Shown piece after piece: positions 11,441 to 22,700 of a stretch of 64,000 bases of DNA. Every line of letters begins with the position of its first letter. Positions within the stretch are counted from its first letter, which is position 1. The stretch is from Timema cristinae. Taxonomy: Eukaryota > Arthropoda > Insecta > Phasmatodea > Timematidae. Where the stretch lies: NCBI GenBank assembly GCA_039000515.1, contig JBCFYV010000012.1, forward strand, positions 43,154,355 through 43,218,354, written 5' to 3'. The notes beneath the pieces were generated by a model. That model was given only the letters and a program-made list of their open reading frames with translations. It was not told the DNA's origin and made no database searches. Both the position numbers and the translations under genes were made by a program.

Positions 11441-11711
11441 AAAGTTCAGGTAGTCGGTGAGGGAGGTGGGGGGAATGATACAAACAAAGACCATCGCAAA
11501 CAAGCTCTCGCCCCTTCATGTCTTTCCCCCCCTTAGTAAAGGAATGTAAAAACGCCCTAAGTGCCCCCAACAAGACTTGTAACAGTAGTATTGACATCAG
11601 TCTGTACAATACTTATTAATTGTCTCGACAACAGTGACTGTCCCGGTGTATTTTTTAATTTTTTTTGCGGGTTTTGTGTGAACTGTGATAATATTAGCGA
11701 GAATTATTGAT

Positions 11712-13062
11712 ATGGAAAGGATTTATAGTGAAAAAGGGAAAGTTCTGATTGTCTATTATAATTATACGTATCGACAGGTGAATCAATTAAGGTATGTTTT
11801 CATCTGGCACTAAAAGTCATGACATTTTAAAGTCGTGACAGTGTGACATGGCGACAATGTGACAATAAGATGTTTTCACGTATAACAAATGTCATGGTCA
11901 GCTCTATTTCTTTCTAGTCTATCTTTAAACTTTATGTCAACTTTATTCCACAGACAAGGATGTTTTTCATATTCACATAAAAACTGAATTGTTTCAGAAG
12001 AAGATGTATCTTCCATGTCGGACGTAATAATACAACTACTGATATAAACTAACAAGTCTAAACTGTCACGGCATTTTGGATACTAGTTTTCACACGGTGC
12101 AGAACGTGACACTTCCTTGACATTACGTGACACTGCTTGGAAAAATCAAAACAGTTTGATTTGTGACATTTGTTGTCACGACAGTAAATTGTCATGAGAA
12201 TATGGCTTTTTGTTTTCACGAAGACAAGCGCCATTACACTAATTGTCATGACAGTAAAAGTCATGACTTAATGTCACATGAAAACGTACCTTTAAAGTTG
12301 ACGAGGGAAGAGAGGTGGAGATGCACTAAAAAGGACTGCAAGGCTAAAATATTTACTCTTGATGGTGGAAACATTTTCTCGCGGACTGAAAACGAACACA
12401 ACCACGAACCACTACTAGATCAAGAGTTGAACAGAAGATCCATTAGCAACGCAGTTAAGAGGAAAGCTGATGAGATTGAAGTAAGGCCTTCAAAGTTAAT
12501 CCACACAGAGGTACAGACACATAAAAACATTGACCCGCAAGGACATTAAATGTATCAGGAATAACATCAACTAAACTAAACTAAAAACACTGCCAAAGTT
12601 GCCTAATTTTTCCGAAGAAATTCAATTTGCCATAGATTCAATTGAAATAAAAACTATTCAAGACGAAAACTTTTTGTTGAGAAACGAAAAAGAGAAGGGG
12701 ATCGTGACATTTTCTTGTGACTCGAATCTTGAGTATTTGTGCCAGAATGAAATTGTGTTAATGGATGGAACCTTTGAATACGCACCGAAACATTTTCTTC
12801 AGCTTTTTACTGTACATGGGTATTTCGAAGTGTCATACATACCTCTAGTCTTTTGCCTACTTAAAAACAAAAAAAAGCAGAGCTACATTGACGCTATGAG
12901 AATCCTTAAAGACGGTTGTGAGAAGGGACAACTTCACCTTCAACCTTTATACATTGTGATTGATTTCGAGCAAGCGATTCACGAGTGCATCGTGTTGACT
13001 TTTCCACAAACCAGGATAGTAGGCTGTTGATTTCATTTAGCGCAAGCATGGTAAGCAAAACA
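11712..13062 (+). pseudogene. FLYWCH zinc finger / MULE transposase, broken
   Basis: Coding starts at ATG 11712 (MERIYSEKGKVLIVYYNYTY), the first half of a FLYWCH finger. The MITE interrupts after the TTA at 11787. Coding resumes in the correct phase at 12295 with ERWRCTKKDCKAKIF and ENEHNHEP, the Cys and His ligands of the finger. A one-base frameshift near 12535 and a TAA at 12572-12574 follow. Then comes the MULE catalytic region (12599-13030) with LMDGTFEYAP, carrying the first acidic catalytic residue, and YIVIDFEQAIHECI, carrying the second. TGA at 13028 replaces the usual Arg of GCRFHL, consistent with CGA to TGA. FHLAQAW then runs into GTAAGC at 13049, a plausible splice donor. Further exons were not recognised. 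Confidence 0.85.
11790..12291. mobile_element. 502-bp MITE with TTA target duplication, inserted in the FLYWCH exon
   Basis: The terminal repeats AGGTATGTTTTCAT and (reverse complement of the right end) AGGTACGTTTTCAT differ at one base, and TTA flanks both sides (11787-11789 and 12292-12294). A TTA/TAA duplication is the hallmark of PIF/Harbinger elements. The interior is full of GTCATGAC/GTGAC motifs in both orientations. Removing the insert restores the FLYWCH reading frame exactly (N-Q-L-K-L-T-R-E-E-R-W), which fixes its ends. No transposase inside. Confidence 0.85.
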
Positions 13063-13149
13063 ATTTTATTTTAAAACTTTACATAAATAATGTTATATAG
13101 TTTGTGACTTGATTATTTATTTTTCACTCTTGAAGATTTTTTTAGAACT

Positions 13150-13345
13150 GCGTTTTACTACCTGTTCGAGCTATAGGCCTCCTTATGTACTAATTACGCC
13201 AATAGGCTTTGGTATGAGATAGGTAGAATGCAGAGAAAGTGAATCCTAATTTGCATGTAGTGATAGTGGAATATCATTTAGGAAAAACCACCTTCAGTTC
13301 CCTCGACCAGGATTCGATCCCCAACCTCCCAATCATCGGCTTGAT
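13150..13345 (-). mobile_element. tRNA-derived SINE copy (family A), head truncated
   Basis: The plus strand shows the inverted tail (TACTAATTACGCCAATAGGC), TTTGCATGTAG, and GACCAGGATTCGATCCCCAA as the inverted B box, stopping before the tRNA-like head. Confidence 0.75.
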
Positions 13346-13737
13346 TTTTTTTTATTCTAAATGTATATCTGGAGAGTGTTTTCTAAATGATGAATAGAAC
13401 TGTATAATTGATCTTCAGAAAATAATTGAACTATGGGCAGTTTACTAATGATTAATTTGAAAATAATTTAAAATTTCTCAAAAATATCTTTAACTATTTT
13501 GATTTAAACATAGGCTACATTTTGGGTGTATTTAAGATGAGAATTAATACTGTTTATTTGGTTTAGGGGGCAAAGTTCTTTAAAGGGTAGTAGATGACTA
13601 GTTTTCAAAAACTCAAAATATTTTGAAAATCTTTTTAACGATTTTTTTTTAAATCAGCGTGCATTTATAATGAATAATAACATTGTGAGGGGCCTACTTA
13701 GTTTTGGGTAAAACAAACTATTTCAAGGATAGTTTTT

Positions 13738-13988
13738 TACCCCCTCGGGTGGCCGTACGGTCTAAGGCGCAACTCTCGCACTAGACTGGCCCTCGAGACC
13801 GGGGAGGTTGGGGTTCGAACCCAGCCGGGTGCACTGAAGTGGTTTGATCCTAAATGGTTTCCCCACTTTCTCTCCACGCAAATGCGGATGCACTTCCTAT
13901 AAATTCAACCTTCCCAATCCATAACCCATTAGAGTAATTAGTACACAGGCTATAGCCCGAACGGGCAGTAAGACGTGGTGCTAAAAAA
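13738..13988 (+). mobile_element. Full-length tRNA-derived SINE (family A) with 13-bp target duplication
   Basis: The tRNA-like head has an A-box-like TGGCCGTACGG and a perfect B box GGTTCGAACCC. It is followed by the middle CTCCACGCAAATGCGG...CACTTCC, a tail CCGAACGGGCAGTAAGACGT then GGTGCT, and a short A run. AAGGATAGTTTTT occurs at 13725-13737 and again at 13989-14001. It lies in the MULE, so it is younger than that element. This is the reference copy for family A in the window. Confidence 0.9.
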
Positions 13989-14504
13989 AAGGATAGTTTT
14001 TGGTGACTAGTTTTCAAAAACCATTAGCAACTTGTGCGCTTAGTAAAATAAAGCAAACATATGGTAAACAAATTTAAAACACTCAAATTTAAAATATTAG
14101 CCAAATAAAATGATTTATTATTTGGTTTTAACACAGAGATCCATATAAGTGTAATTATCAAATCGTCGAATAATATTGTCTCAGCTGACCCATTAATTAA
14201 AAAGTGAATATACGCTATGATAAAGTATCTGCGATTCTGTCGTTAGCCTACTTTTTATTTGTTATTCTTGGCCATTTTAAACATATGCCAGCCAAAAAAA
14301 CCGAAATGTTTTCCTGTGTGGGTGTCATCACATTTTTGTACATATGATTACGGCCACATTTTTTTAGCTACGGTCACTGATATGCTATTTTGTAAAATAT
14401 ATTTATGCGAAAATTTCACTTTATATAATATTGTTTGATTTATATTTTTCGACTTGTGTCCTTCTTACTGCCAGGCATAGCATTAATATTTGCTTATGTT
14501 CAGA

Positions 14505-14635
14505 GTTGGCGCAATTCGGGTCCTGTCTTGGGAAGGGGGGTATTGGCGCAATTCGGGTCCGGTCTGGGGGGCACTTTTAAGCTCTTGGCGCAATTCGGGT
14601 CCGAGCTAAGTGAATTGGCGCAATTCGGGCGAGCC
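14505..14635 (-). repeat. Right terminal inverted repeat region of the MULE
   Basis: Four copies of GGCGCAATTCGGG spaced 26-49 bp apart end with GAGCC against the CAAATAGAA duplication. The iterated motif suggests clustered transposase-binding sites. Confidence 0.8.
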
Positions 14636-14644
14636 CAAATAGAA

Positions 14645-15340
14645 TACCACCTTATGAATTACATCGATGAAATTTATTGTTAATTAAAATGTAACAAAAT
14701 AAAATATGTGTCAATTAATTAAAATTAGAGCAAAAGAATTAAAACAAATTAGAACAAAAGATAATTTAACGAAAAATATATAATAAAGTAATAAAATAAT
14801 TAAGTAACTAATTAAAATATATTATGTTACTTTCCTTAAAATTATTATTAGTATAAAATACAATTTACTCACCTAACATGTTAAATTAGTTCAATTGAAT
14901 TATTTTTTCAACAAGCTTTACTTGGTTATTTATTAGTTAACTCATAAAAATTAATTCAATCAATATATCGTGTTTAACGCTTAGTTATACTTATATATAT
15001 AAAAATATATCTTGTCCTGCATCATCACTTAGATAATGTTTTGTAAACATCTTATCATAATTTTTAAATGTCAACTTTTTTTCTACCTGGAGATACATTG
15101 AATATTTAGCAATATCTTAACCTTCAGCTTTGTCTAGATTGGGAAATGAAACATTATAATAGCTTATCCTAGATTCACTAAAAAACCCAATGAGATTGGC
15201 GTAACTGACATATACATATGTGTTGATTAATGATAGATTATAATTATTGCACCCAGTTTTTAAATCCACAACTAGTTGACAAAAATTCATAAGGTTATGT
15301 GTTAAATATTTTTTATTTATTAGTTTAATACTGTGTTGTT
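14645..15340. other. AT-rich stretch, nothing recognised
   Basis: No coding, repeat or terminal-repeat signal was recognised between the MULE and the next SINE. Confidence 0.5.
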
Positions 15341-15344
15341 TATC

Positions 15345-15593
15345 ACTGCGAATTACTATTATTCCAGCTATAATCTTATTTAATAACTATGCCGATTTTT
15401 TAGGGATTAGGAAGGATTTAGTTTAGAGGTTGTTTACACACATTTATTTGGTGGAAAAGTGGAAAAGAATTCTGGAAAAAAACAGCCTCATTACACCTGA
15501 CTGAGATTTGAACCTTGATCTCCCCGTCAACGACCGTCCTTTCAACTGCTAGGGTAGCGTTTTAGAGCATGCTGCCACCACATTGGGTGATTT
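15345..15593 (-). mobile_element. tRNA-derived SINE copy (family A)
   Basis: Inverted tail, GACTGAGATTTGAACCTTGA as the inverted B box, and GCATGCTGCCACCACATTGG as the inverted head. Diverged, near full length. Confidence 0.7.
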
Positions 15594-15772
15594 TATTTTA
15601 AAACTATTACTTACACGAATATTATTAACGACTCTACCGGTATCGTGGAATAGTGATCACAGTCTTTGGCTCAATTCCCTGGTGGTAACCGAGGATTTTT
15701 CTAGAAAGGGGGATAACTGTAATTGTCACCAGAGTTGACTTCGAATACGGGTGTATGTGCCACCCGCAAACA

Positions 15773-16087
15773 TACTTTTTATATTATTGCATTCAGCAAA
15801 AATATATATTTTAATTTGGTTATATGGTCCACTCACATACGAGCCCATTAGTTTCCAAATGGTGTAATTCGATTTGTTTTGGGAAATTAAGGTTTTGCGT
15901 ATTAACTCACTCAAATTTTTTGAAAAATAATACTTTTTATATTATGGCATTCAGCAAAAAGAATATTTTTAATTTTGTTATATGGCCCAATCACATACGA
16001 GCCCATTAGTTTCCAAATGGTGAAAGTCAATTTGTTTTGGGAAATTAAGGTTTTGCAAATGAACTCATTCAACATTTTTGAAAGATA
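15773..16087. repeat. Two-copy tandem duplication, ~158-bp unit
   Basis: The segment from ACTTTTTATATTATTGCATT through CACATACGAGCCCATTAGTT and GGGAAATTAAGGTTTTGC occurs at about 15774-15930 and again at 15932-16087 with scattered substitutions. Non-coding. Confidence 0.9.
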
Positions 16088-16089
16088 AA

Positions 16090-17000
16090 AATACCTTTGT
16101 TTATTATTACTATACTAAAAAAGTTTACAAATTTTTATGAAAAGATTAAATTAAATAATTTTTTCTTCCTTGTGATACTAATTAATTATTTTAATTTAAA
16201 TTCTCCTTTTGCACAAAAATTTGTATATATCAGCTTCTCTGAGATTAAACAAAATATTCTTTACAATTTCATGAACTACTATTATAGTATTTCTTACTAA
16301 ATCTAGAAAAGTATAATACTTTTTAAACTTAAAACAATTTTGCATAAAGATTTTAATATTATTATGAAAAATATTAGTTTCTTGTATGTAATTTTTTTAT
16401 TCTTATACAACATTAAAAATACAAATGGTAAATAAATTACAATCTAAATTGTTGTATTAGAGTTAAAATTTAAAAAAACTAATTACTAATTTATTTATTG
16501 AAAAAATACATACATACCTACATCAAGGCATTTCAATTTAATAGAAACAAAAAAACTCATGTTGAGTAAAATATAAAGTGAGCACTCAAATTAAACATCA
16601 AAGGTAAATATTTATTCTAAATAATTTTTTTAAATAATGATAGATATGGGGCCTTTGAAAATAACAATAACTAAAGGCCCTACTGGACAAGATTTTTCAA
16701 CGTCCTGAACAACTTTATAACAGAAATGTATTATAAATTTAAAAACAAACTAATACAAAAGTACCTTTGAATTAAAGTTAAAACTAAGAAATTAATTTTA
16801 AATATCTTTGGTATAATATTTTTTATAGTAATTTAAGGTAGACTTTCTCTCTAATAATGTTTATCCTTTTCTCAAATATAATGTTAAATTTTTTAAAATA
16901 ATTTTAATCAAAGAATTTGAATTTTAAAAAAAAATCATAAAATTTGTTACTTGTTCTAAAACTCATTATGTTAAGTTGATACGCTTATTGGACTCACTAA
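16090..17000. other. Very AT-rich stretch, nothing recognised
   Basis: Only short chance ORFs (for example 16097-16300). No family signature. Confidence 0.5.
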
Positions 17001-17420
17001 ACTTGTCCGGTTTCTTCACTGAGAGCCAGTGGTTCTCTTTCAACCATAGGAGAGCCTTTGTTGATGCCCTGGAATTAGGAATGATGCACAGGAGGAATGA
17101 ATCGCATCAAATCAAGAATGCCTCTTTTCTTGGGTGCTGACACCTGTCTTCCCTCTGATTAAAGCAAATTCTGTTGAATGTTTGCAAGGCACATTGGCCG
17201 TATACTCCTTCCTGGCGGTTAAGTCAAGGAATTTTAAATATTCAACTCACTGAGGGATTCTTTATACAAACTTTGAAAGAATTGTGCTCTTCCGTATTCC
17301 AGGCACTGTATTAGAAGACGATTCACATAACATTGTTAATTACTTTTTTTTCTTCTTGGTAACGACTTTGTTCAACGTGGCTGTAAACAAGAAATCTGAC
17401 TTGTTCAGATGAAAAAATGA
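17000..17420 (-). pseudogene. Possible coding relic ending in an IPPVHHS-like motif (unassigned)
   Basis: One minus-strand frame across 17050-17200 reads RGILDLMRFIPPVHHS, resembling a KxxDLxxxxxxIPPxHHxFY-like C-terminus that I associate loosely with transposase-derived proteins. Flanking frames are closed. The family was not recognised with confidence; composition here is less AT-rich than the neighbours. Confidence 0.25.
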
Positions 17421-18783
17421 ACTTTTTGTTTCTTCTAGCAGAAAAAAAAAATTATATCAGTCATTAGGTACATAAAAAGTCTTCCCCCTTACCACTCACT
17501 AGCTCCACTAAACTCCCATTTCGGTCATAGGGCAAGAAAGAGTATCCCTAAACAACAACTTTTTTTCTTTGACTTCTAGACTCTTATTATTTTGTCATTG
17601 CAGAAACTTAATTGGTGCTATGACCATTTTTATGTCTGTTTAGGCTGGTTCTGGACTTACACGACTTGTTTTATCAACCGAACAGCCGTTTTGTTAACCA
17701 CACCAAATTTGTGCTTCTCCCAGCCTAATTTTAAAGTAGGACATACACCGCTTGATTACTTTATAAAAGCCAACTTTCAGAATATATTTCTGGTGTAGAT
17801 ACAAAATCGATACATTTTTACGTACACCACTTGGGAACTAAGGGGCTCACATACATTTTATATTACGGAATTTGGGCGAAAGTTTCATTCGAATATGGAT
17901 GTATGTGCCAGTCACATTCATAATTTTTATTTTACGCTATTATGCCGGTAGTATTTTTCATGTGGGCTATGCATTTCACCTGCACGTATATGTTTATAAT
18001 TAATAATTTAACTAATTTTAATATATGCAAAGGCAAAAATAGCTTTTAATAAATTTGATAAAATTATCAAGTTGATCTTATTATTCTACAAAGTGTATTG
18101 GCAACTATATGAACAACTCAATAAAGTTACGAAATAATATTATATCAAATTCTTTTTACATTATATAAAAATTATCGTGTTTTAGAATCTCAAATCTTTA
18201 AATAGAACCTCGCGATATAAGTAAAAGTGGAGGGGAGAATGGTATTGAAAAAATACTTTTAGGTGTGTATAAAATTTTAATTTCACGATTATGTCGAGAG
18301 ACCCCTCCAAATAACCAAATTAAAATAGGGGTTTTGGAATAATGACTTTGGGATAGGGCGTACCAACATTTTCAGAACTGATACAACCCTACTTCTCTGT
18401 GTTTGGCAAGTAGGTTTAGGGGCTATTACAAATAAACTTAAAAGTAGGAAAATTTTAAATTTCAAACTTGAACTCCATAATTAGTTGGTAGAGGTAGAAG
18501 CATTTAAGCAGAAAACACCTCTTAGATGAGGTTGAAAAATAATTGACTAGAATTTATAGGGAATACTCATAATCACAAAATTCATTTTAAATATTGTATT
18601 TTTTTAAACTGGGACTGATGAAATAGGGGGTTCCAAAAATAATAATAAACTACTTGTCAGAGTGGCATAATATAGAAATTTGTCAGGCAATTGTATGGAC
18701 GATCCCCAATCACAATGAAAAACTGAACATTATTTAACTTCAAAGTGAAGGACCAGGATATGGGAAAGCTTTCCTTCAATATT

Positions 18784-18819
<36 letters not shown>

Positions 18820-19210
18820 GTCGGTACAGTGGAAAATTAAAACATTTTAATAAATCTAATGGGGCAAACATAATAACCAAGAGGTTGAACATTTTAGATT
18901 TAAAATTATGGTACATGGGAAGTGTGCATGGCTATAAATTCCAAAAATTTTAATTATCAGCCATCTATCCATATAATAAATGTTAGGCTTTGGTGAGATT
19001 GTAACCTGAATACTCCTAATCCCAACATTTTTGAGATTGTAAATTACAAAATAGGAGGGTGGGAGTAGAATTAACTTAGAAGGGATGAGAAGAAATTTTC
19101 AAATTTATCAAAAAAACTACCTTTCGTCGTGGTAGAAAATAGAAATTTAACAACTAGCTAGAAAAGTATGACGTGGCCTATCCATGTAATGAACGGGTCA
19201 AACTGCAAGT
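17421..19210. other. Intergenic stretch with a (TA)n microsatellite near 18787-18816
   Basis: The 68-residue ORF at 17592-17798 has no recognised motif. Nothing else stands out apart from the TA run. Confidence 0.45.
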
Positions 19211-19225
19211 TAATAATAAACTTAG

Positions 19226-19489
19226 GTGACCTGGTGGTCTAGGGGTAAGGTGTCAGACTTCTGTGCTGGTGGCCGGGGTTCAATCCTCGGTCCTGGCACA
19301 GATTTATCTGATTTCCAAACCCTTCCTTCACCTCTGACAAGACATCTTGTGAATGTGGGGAATGCCAGGCCTCCACCGTGGTTCGGATTCCACGTTAAAC
19401 TGTAGGTCCTTCATTTCATCTCACAATCACCCTACCATTACACATTAGCGTAAGTACGTATAACCCAAACGGGTAGTAAGACGTGGTGC

Positions 19490-19534
<45 letters not shown>
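19226..19534 (+). mobile_element. Full-length tRNA-derived SINE (family B) with (AAT)n tail
   Basis: The tRNA-like head GTGACCTGGTGGTCTAGGGG has a B box GGTTCAATCC. It is followed by a family-specific body (GTGAATGTGGGGAATGCCAG, CCACCGTGGTTCGGATTCC) and the tail CGTATAACCCAAACGGGTAG plus TAAGACGTGGTGCT, which it shares with family A. The copy ends in (AAT)n. TAATAATAAACTTAG flanks it at 19211-19225 and 19535-19549. Confidence 0.9.
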
Positions 19535-19544
<10 letters not shown>

Positions 19545-19549
19545 CTTAG

Positions 19550-20550
19550 CTTAAAAAATATATTTTTTAGAGTTGTTTATAGGCTTCTTTCAGCACACTT
19601 AAATCTGACGTCCGAGATTTAGAAATATCATAAAACACCCTTTTTTACATAAACTATGGCTTAAATTTTAAGAATAATTAATTTTGACACATTATGATCA
19701 AATATAGTTTTCACATATAGTCTCCTTCATCGTTAATTAGATTTAATTACATTTAAAGAATGGGTTACAGGCATTATATTCTCTTGGCCAGTAATAGTTT
19801 ATTATGACGAGCCAAATTAACTTAATTAAATGTGCCCACATTCTACAGGCCCATATTTAGAGGGCGACAGTTGTTTACACACCAGAGTCTCAACAAACTT
19901 TTACTAGAATATTAAAAAAAAAAAAAAATTATTTTGAATTTATGTTTAAAACTTCAAGTAATTATTATAACGTATTATGTAAATCTCGTAATTTTCTGAC
20001 AAAATATTATGTGGTGTACATACTAAATGCACACGTGGGAAACGAATATTGTTAACTGTAATATATCAAACTTAAACAACAACCCTACATAGCAATAAAT
20101 GTAATTGCTTCCATATATAATTGAATGGATGAGTTGAAAAAAAGAAAAAAATCCGTGCGATTTAATTTTGATTTTGGGAAAAACGAGAAAAACTGATTAC
20201 TCCTGAAAGTAAGAATTCTACATAAAAACTTACAATTAACCGATTGTAGCACAAAATGAACTTAACACTTCCTTATATTGTTTTACTATTTTAAAAATAA
20301 AATAGGAGCTTTATACTTTAATTAATTAGATGGAATGTTTTCCTTTTACTTTTCAACATTTTTAAAAAGTGGTATTGATTTTAAATTAAGGTATTCCTTG
20401 AAAAAAATCGTTATTATTTCCTAAATAAATCGTTATTAGAATAATATTTATGACATATTTAGTCAAATAGTGAATATGAATAATAAAGTGTTTTGAAAAA
20501 CATGAAAGAAAAAAACAAAAATATTTTCCTAAGGTAACCAAACAAAATTT
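19550..20550. other. AT-rich stretch, nothing recognised
   Basis: No ORF of note and no repeat ends were seen. Confidence 0.5.
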
Positions 20551-20559
20551 TTAAAAAAA

Positions 20560-20870
20560 GGAAAAAATGCTCCCACAAAAAACATAGAAACGCTAGTTTT
20601 CATTCACTATTGTGGGTAGAGCTCCTTGTGTTCATCGGGAACGTAGTGCACACATTTTCTGAGATCATTAATTTTCTTTGCAGTTAATAGGAAACTTTCT
20701 ACTATACACAGGAGTTGTGGGAATTGCAACCTTACCACGACCCTTATGCAATTTGAACACATCACCTAAGAGTCTGTCAATGAATAACTGTGCTTCTACA
20801 TAACCTTTCTGATCTGGTCTGTATACTAGGTGTCTGTATTCGCAGATTATAAATGTTTCACAACCCCCAA
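20560..20870 (-). pseudogene. Unassigned coding relic, probably transposon-derived
   Basis: On the minus strand one frame reads CEYRHLVYRPDQKGYVEAQL, then FIDRLLGDVFKLHKGRGKVA and IPTTPVYSRKF over about 65 codons without a stop. After a one-base shift it continues KINDLRKCVHYVPDEHKELY to a stop. The open length and protein-like composition suggest real former coding sequence. The last segment resembles the IPPVHHS motif of the relic near 17100. Family not recognised. Confidence 0.4.
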
Positions 20871-21400
20871 CACTTTTTGTACTGTTCTTGAAATTTTCTA
20901 AGAGTGGGTTTGTGATTAAGGGGTAACGTAGTTAAAAAAATGTATAAAAAACTATATTTCTCTGTGCTATAAGAATGAAATATGTCAGGTAGGTAGGTAT
21001 AAGAGACACCACAATTAATCCAAAATAATAAAAATATTAAACTCAAAACGAAGGTTCATAAAATGTGAAAAGGGATGTTCCCTAAAATATTTTTAAAAAT
21101 ACAAACCATTTTTCCCATAAAATAAAATGGAAAAAACTCTTGAAATCCACATTAAAGTAAATAATATACACCAACTTTATGGACGCCAATCAAAAATAAC
21201 TTAATTAGCTTAATAAATAAAAGCAGTAGGTTCAGAATAAAGTTTTGAAATATATCCCTTACCAAAAGAAAAAGAGATTGATTCTAATTTTCTAATAATG
21301 TTTCTACAGAAATGGCAACACTAGTAGAACTTTCTAGAAAAAAAAAATGGTAGGGAACTCTTAATCACTTTATAGCATTGGGGAATTATTGAGTTAAAAC
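20871..21400. other. Intergenic stretch, nothing recognised
   Basis: The short minus ORF at 20858-21046 shows no motif. Confidence 0.45.
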
Positions 21401-22700
21401 TTAAATAGTATCTCTGTATAACTAAAGCTCACAAAACTGTATTAATATATTTGCCAATATCTCAGAAACTGTTGCTTTTATAAAAATATATTTTATATAA
21501 AAGTTTTTTACTTTTAATAGTACTACATTTTTGCAAAAAAAAAGTTGTATTTATTATTTCGAATAGTTGCGGGGATACGGAAATTTCAGCTCCTGTAAAG
21601 TACCCTGAAATTATTTTTCAAGGGAAAATGAAGATATCAAGTTTATTTATAATCTTAATCAACGCCTAGACACGTAATTTAATCAAAATCATTAGAGCCG
21701 ACTTCGAGAAAATCTATTTTTTCTCTTTTCGCCCTTTATTAAACTAATCTCAATTTTAAGTTTAAACAGACACACAAACAGACGGCATTTCAAAGACCAC
21801 TCTGTAGGGTTCGGCGGGTAATAAGACGTCGACATCCATCAACATTTCAGGTTAGATTTTTACTTTCTCAGTATCTTACAGGTAGAAAAAGTATTGTGAT
21901 CGCCAAGAAAATCGAACTCAGGATCTTGATTAATCCCGACGTTTCATGACCCCCCAAATCCAAAAAAGTTGTTTTTGACTTTCCGTCTGTCTGTCTCTCT
22001 TTACCTCCATCGAGAGCCTAAACTATTTTACCGACCGGGCTAATACTTGGTATCTAGGTTTTTCATAGAACTGCCCCGAGGGGTTTTTGGAATTGGATAT
22101 ACAACCATAAAATTGACGGTAGTTTACTGAAGGGGTAAAAAGAAAGTGTTGATTTTTTCAAAATCAGCTCTAACGGTTTTCATTAAATTACATTTATAAG
22201 CATTTATGAATATTCCAAATAAAATTGCTACGCTCAATATTTCGGAAAAATGACTTTAAGGGCTCCGGTCCGATGGGTAAATTAACTGTTTTTATAATAT
22301 CTCCTAAACTATTTGAGATATAAAATTACTTATCGTTACAAATATGTATGTCTCTTTATAATACAAATATTTTATAAGATTCATATTTTTATAAAACCAA
22401 TCAATTTCAAGATATGCGTAAATATACATATGTTTTAACTATTCGACCGCAAAAGAAAATCTAACCTGAAATATTTATGAATATCGACGTCTCAAGACAA
22501 CCAAACCCTAAAAAGTGGTCTTTGGAATGACGTCTGTCTGTGTTGCTGTCTAATAGCAGTTTACTAGAACATGATAAGAGAAAAAATCAATTTTCTCAAA
22601 ATCAGCTATAACGATTCTATCTCACTCAATTTAAACTCAATAGTCAATAATTACCTATTTTATTGGTCAAATTTTATAAAAGAGGAATTTACTATCAATG
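21400..22700. mobile_element. Foldback-like element with long inverted repeats
   Basis: Sequence around 21660-21865 is repeated in inverse orientation around 22445-22620. Shared blocks include TTTCAAAGACCACT / AGTGGTCTTTGGAA, AAGACGTCGA / TCGACGTCT, and ATTTCAGGTTAGATTTT / AAAATCTAACCTGAAAT. The interior (21880-22150) has a block starting ATTGTGATCG, with GACGTTTCATGAC, GTCTGTCTGTCTCTC and GGGGTTTTTGGAATT, that is also present inverted at 30330-30880. No transposase was seen. Confidence 0.65.

Larger units (their letters stand above)
11366..14635 (+). mobile_element. Complete Mutator-like (MULE) transposon with FLYWCH/MULE transposase, decayed
   Basis: The ends form inverted repeats built from the motif GACCCGAATTGCGCC: on the left at about 11370 and 11420, and on the right at about 14508, 14536, 14585 and 14615 as TTGGCGCAATTCGGGTC. 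CAAATAGAA flanks both ends (11357-11365 and 14636-14644), giving an 8-9 bp target duplication as expected for Mutator-like elements. Inside are a FLYWCH zinc finger (11712 onward) and a MULE transposase core (12599-13030). The element has received a 502-bp MITE (11790-12291) and a SINE (13738-13988). Its transposase is broken by a frameshift and stops, so it is no longer autonomous. Confidence 0.85.

Noticed and set aside
12163..12290. N-terminal part of the ORF upstream of the FLYWCH half
   Set aside because: This part lies inside the MITE, so the Met at 12163 is not the start of the transposase; the real first half is at 11712-11789.
13738..13830. Possible tRNA gene (perfect B box GGTTCGAACCC)
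   Set aside because: It is followed by the SINE body and tail and bounded by a 13-bp target duplication, so it is a SINE head. The same applies to the B-box-like sites at 7600, 13315, 15510, 19275 and 31683.
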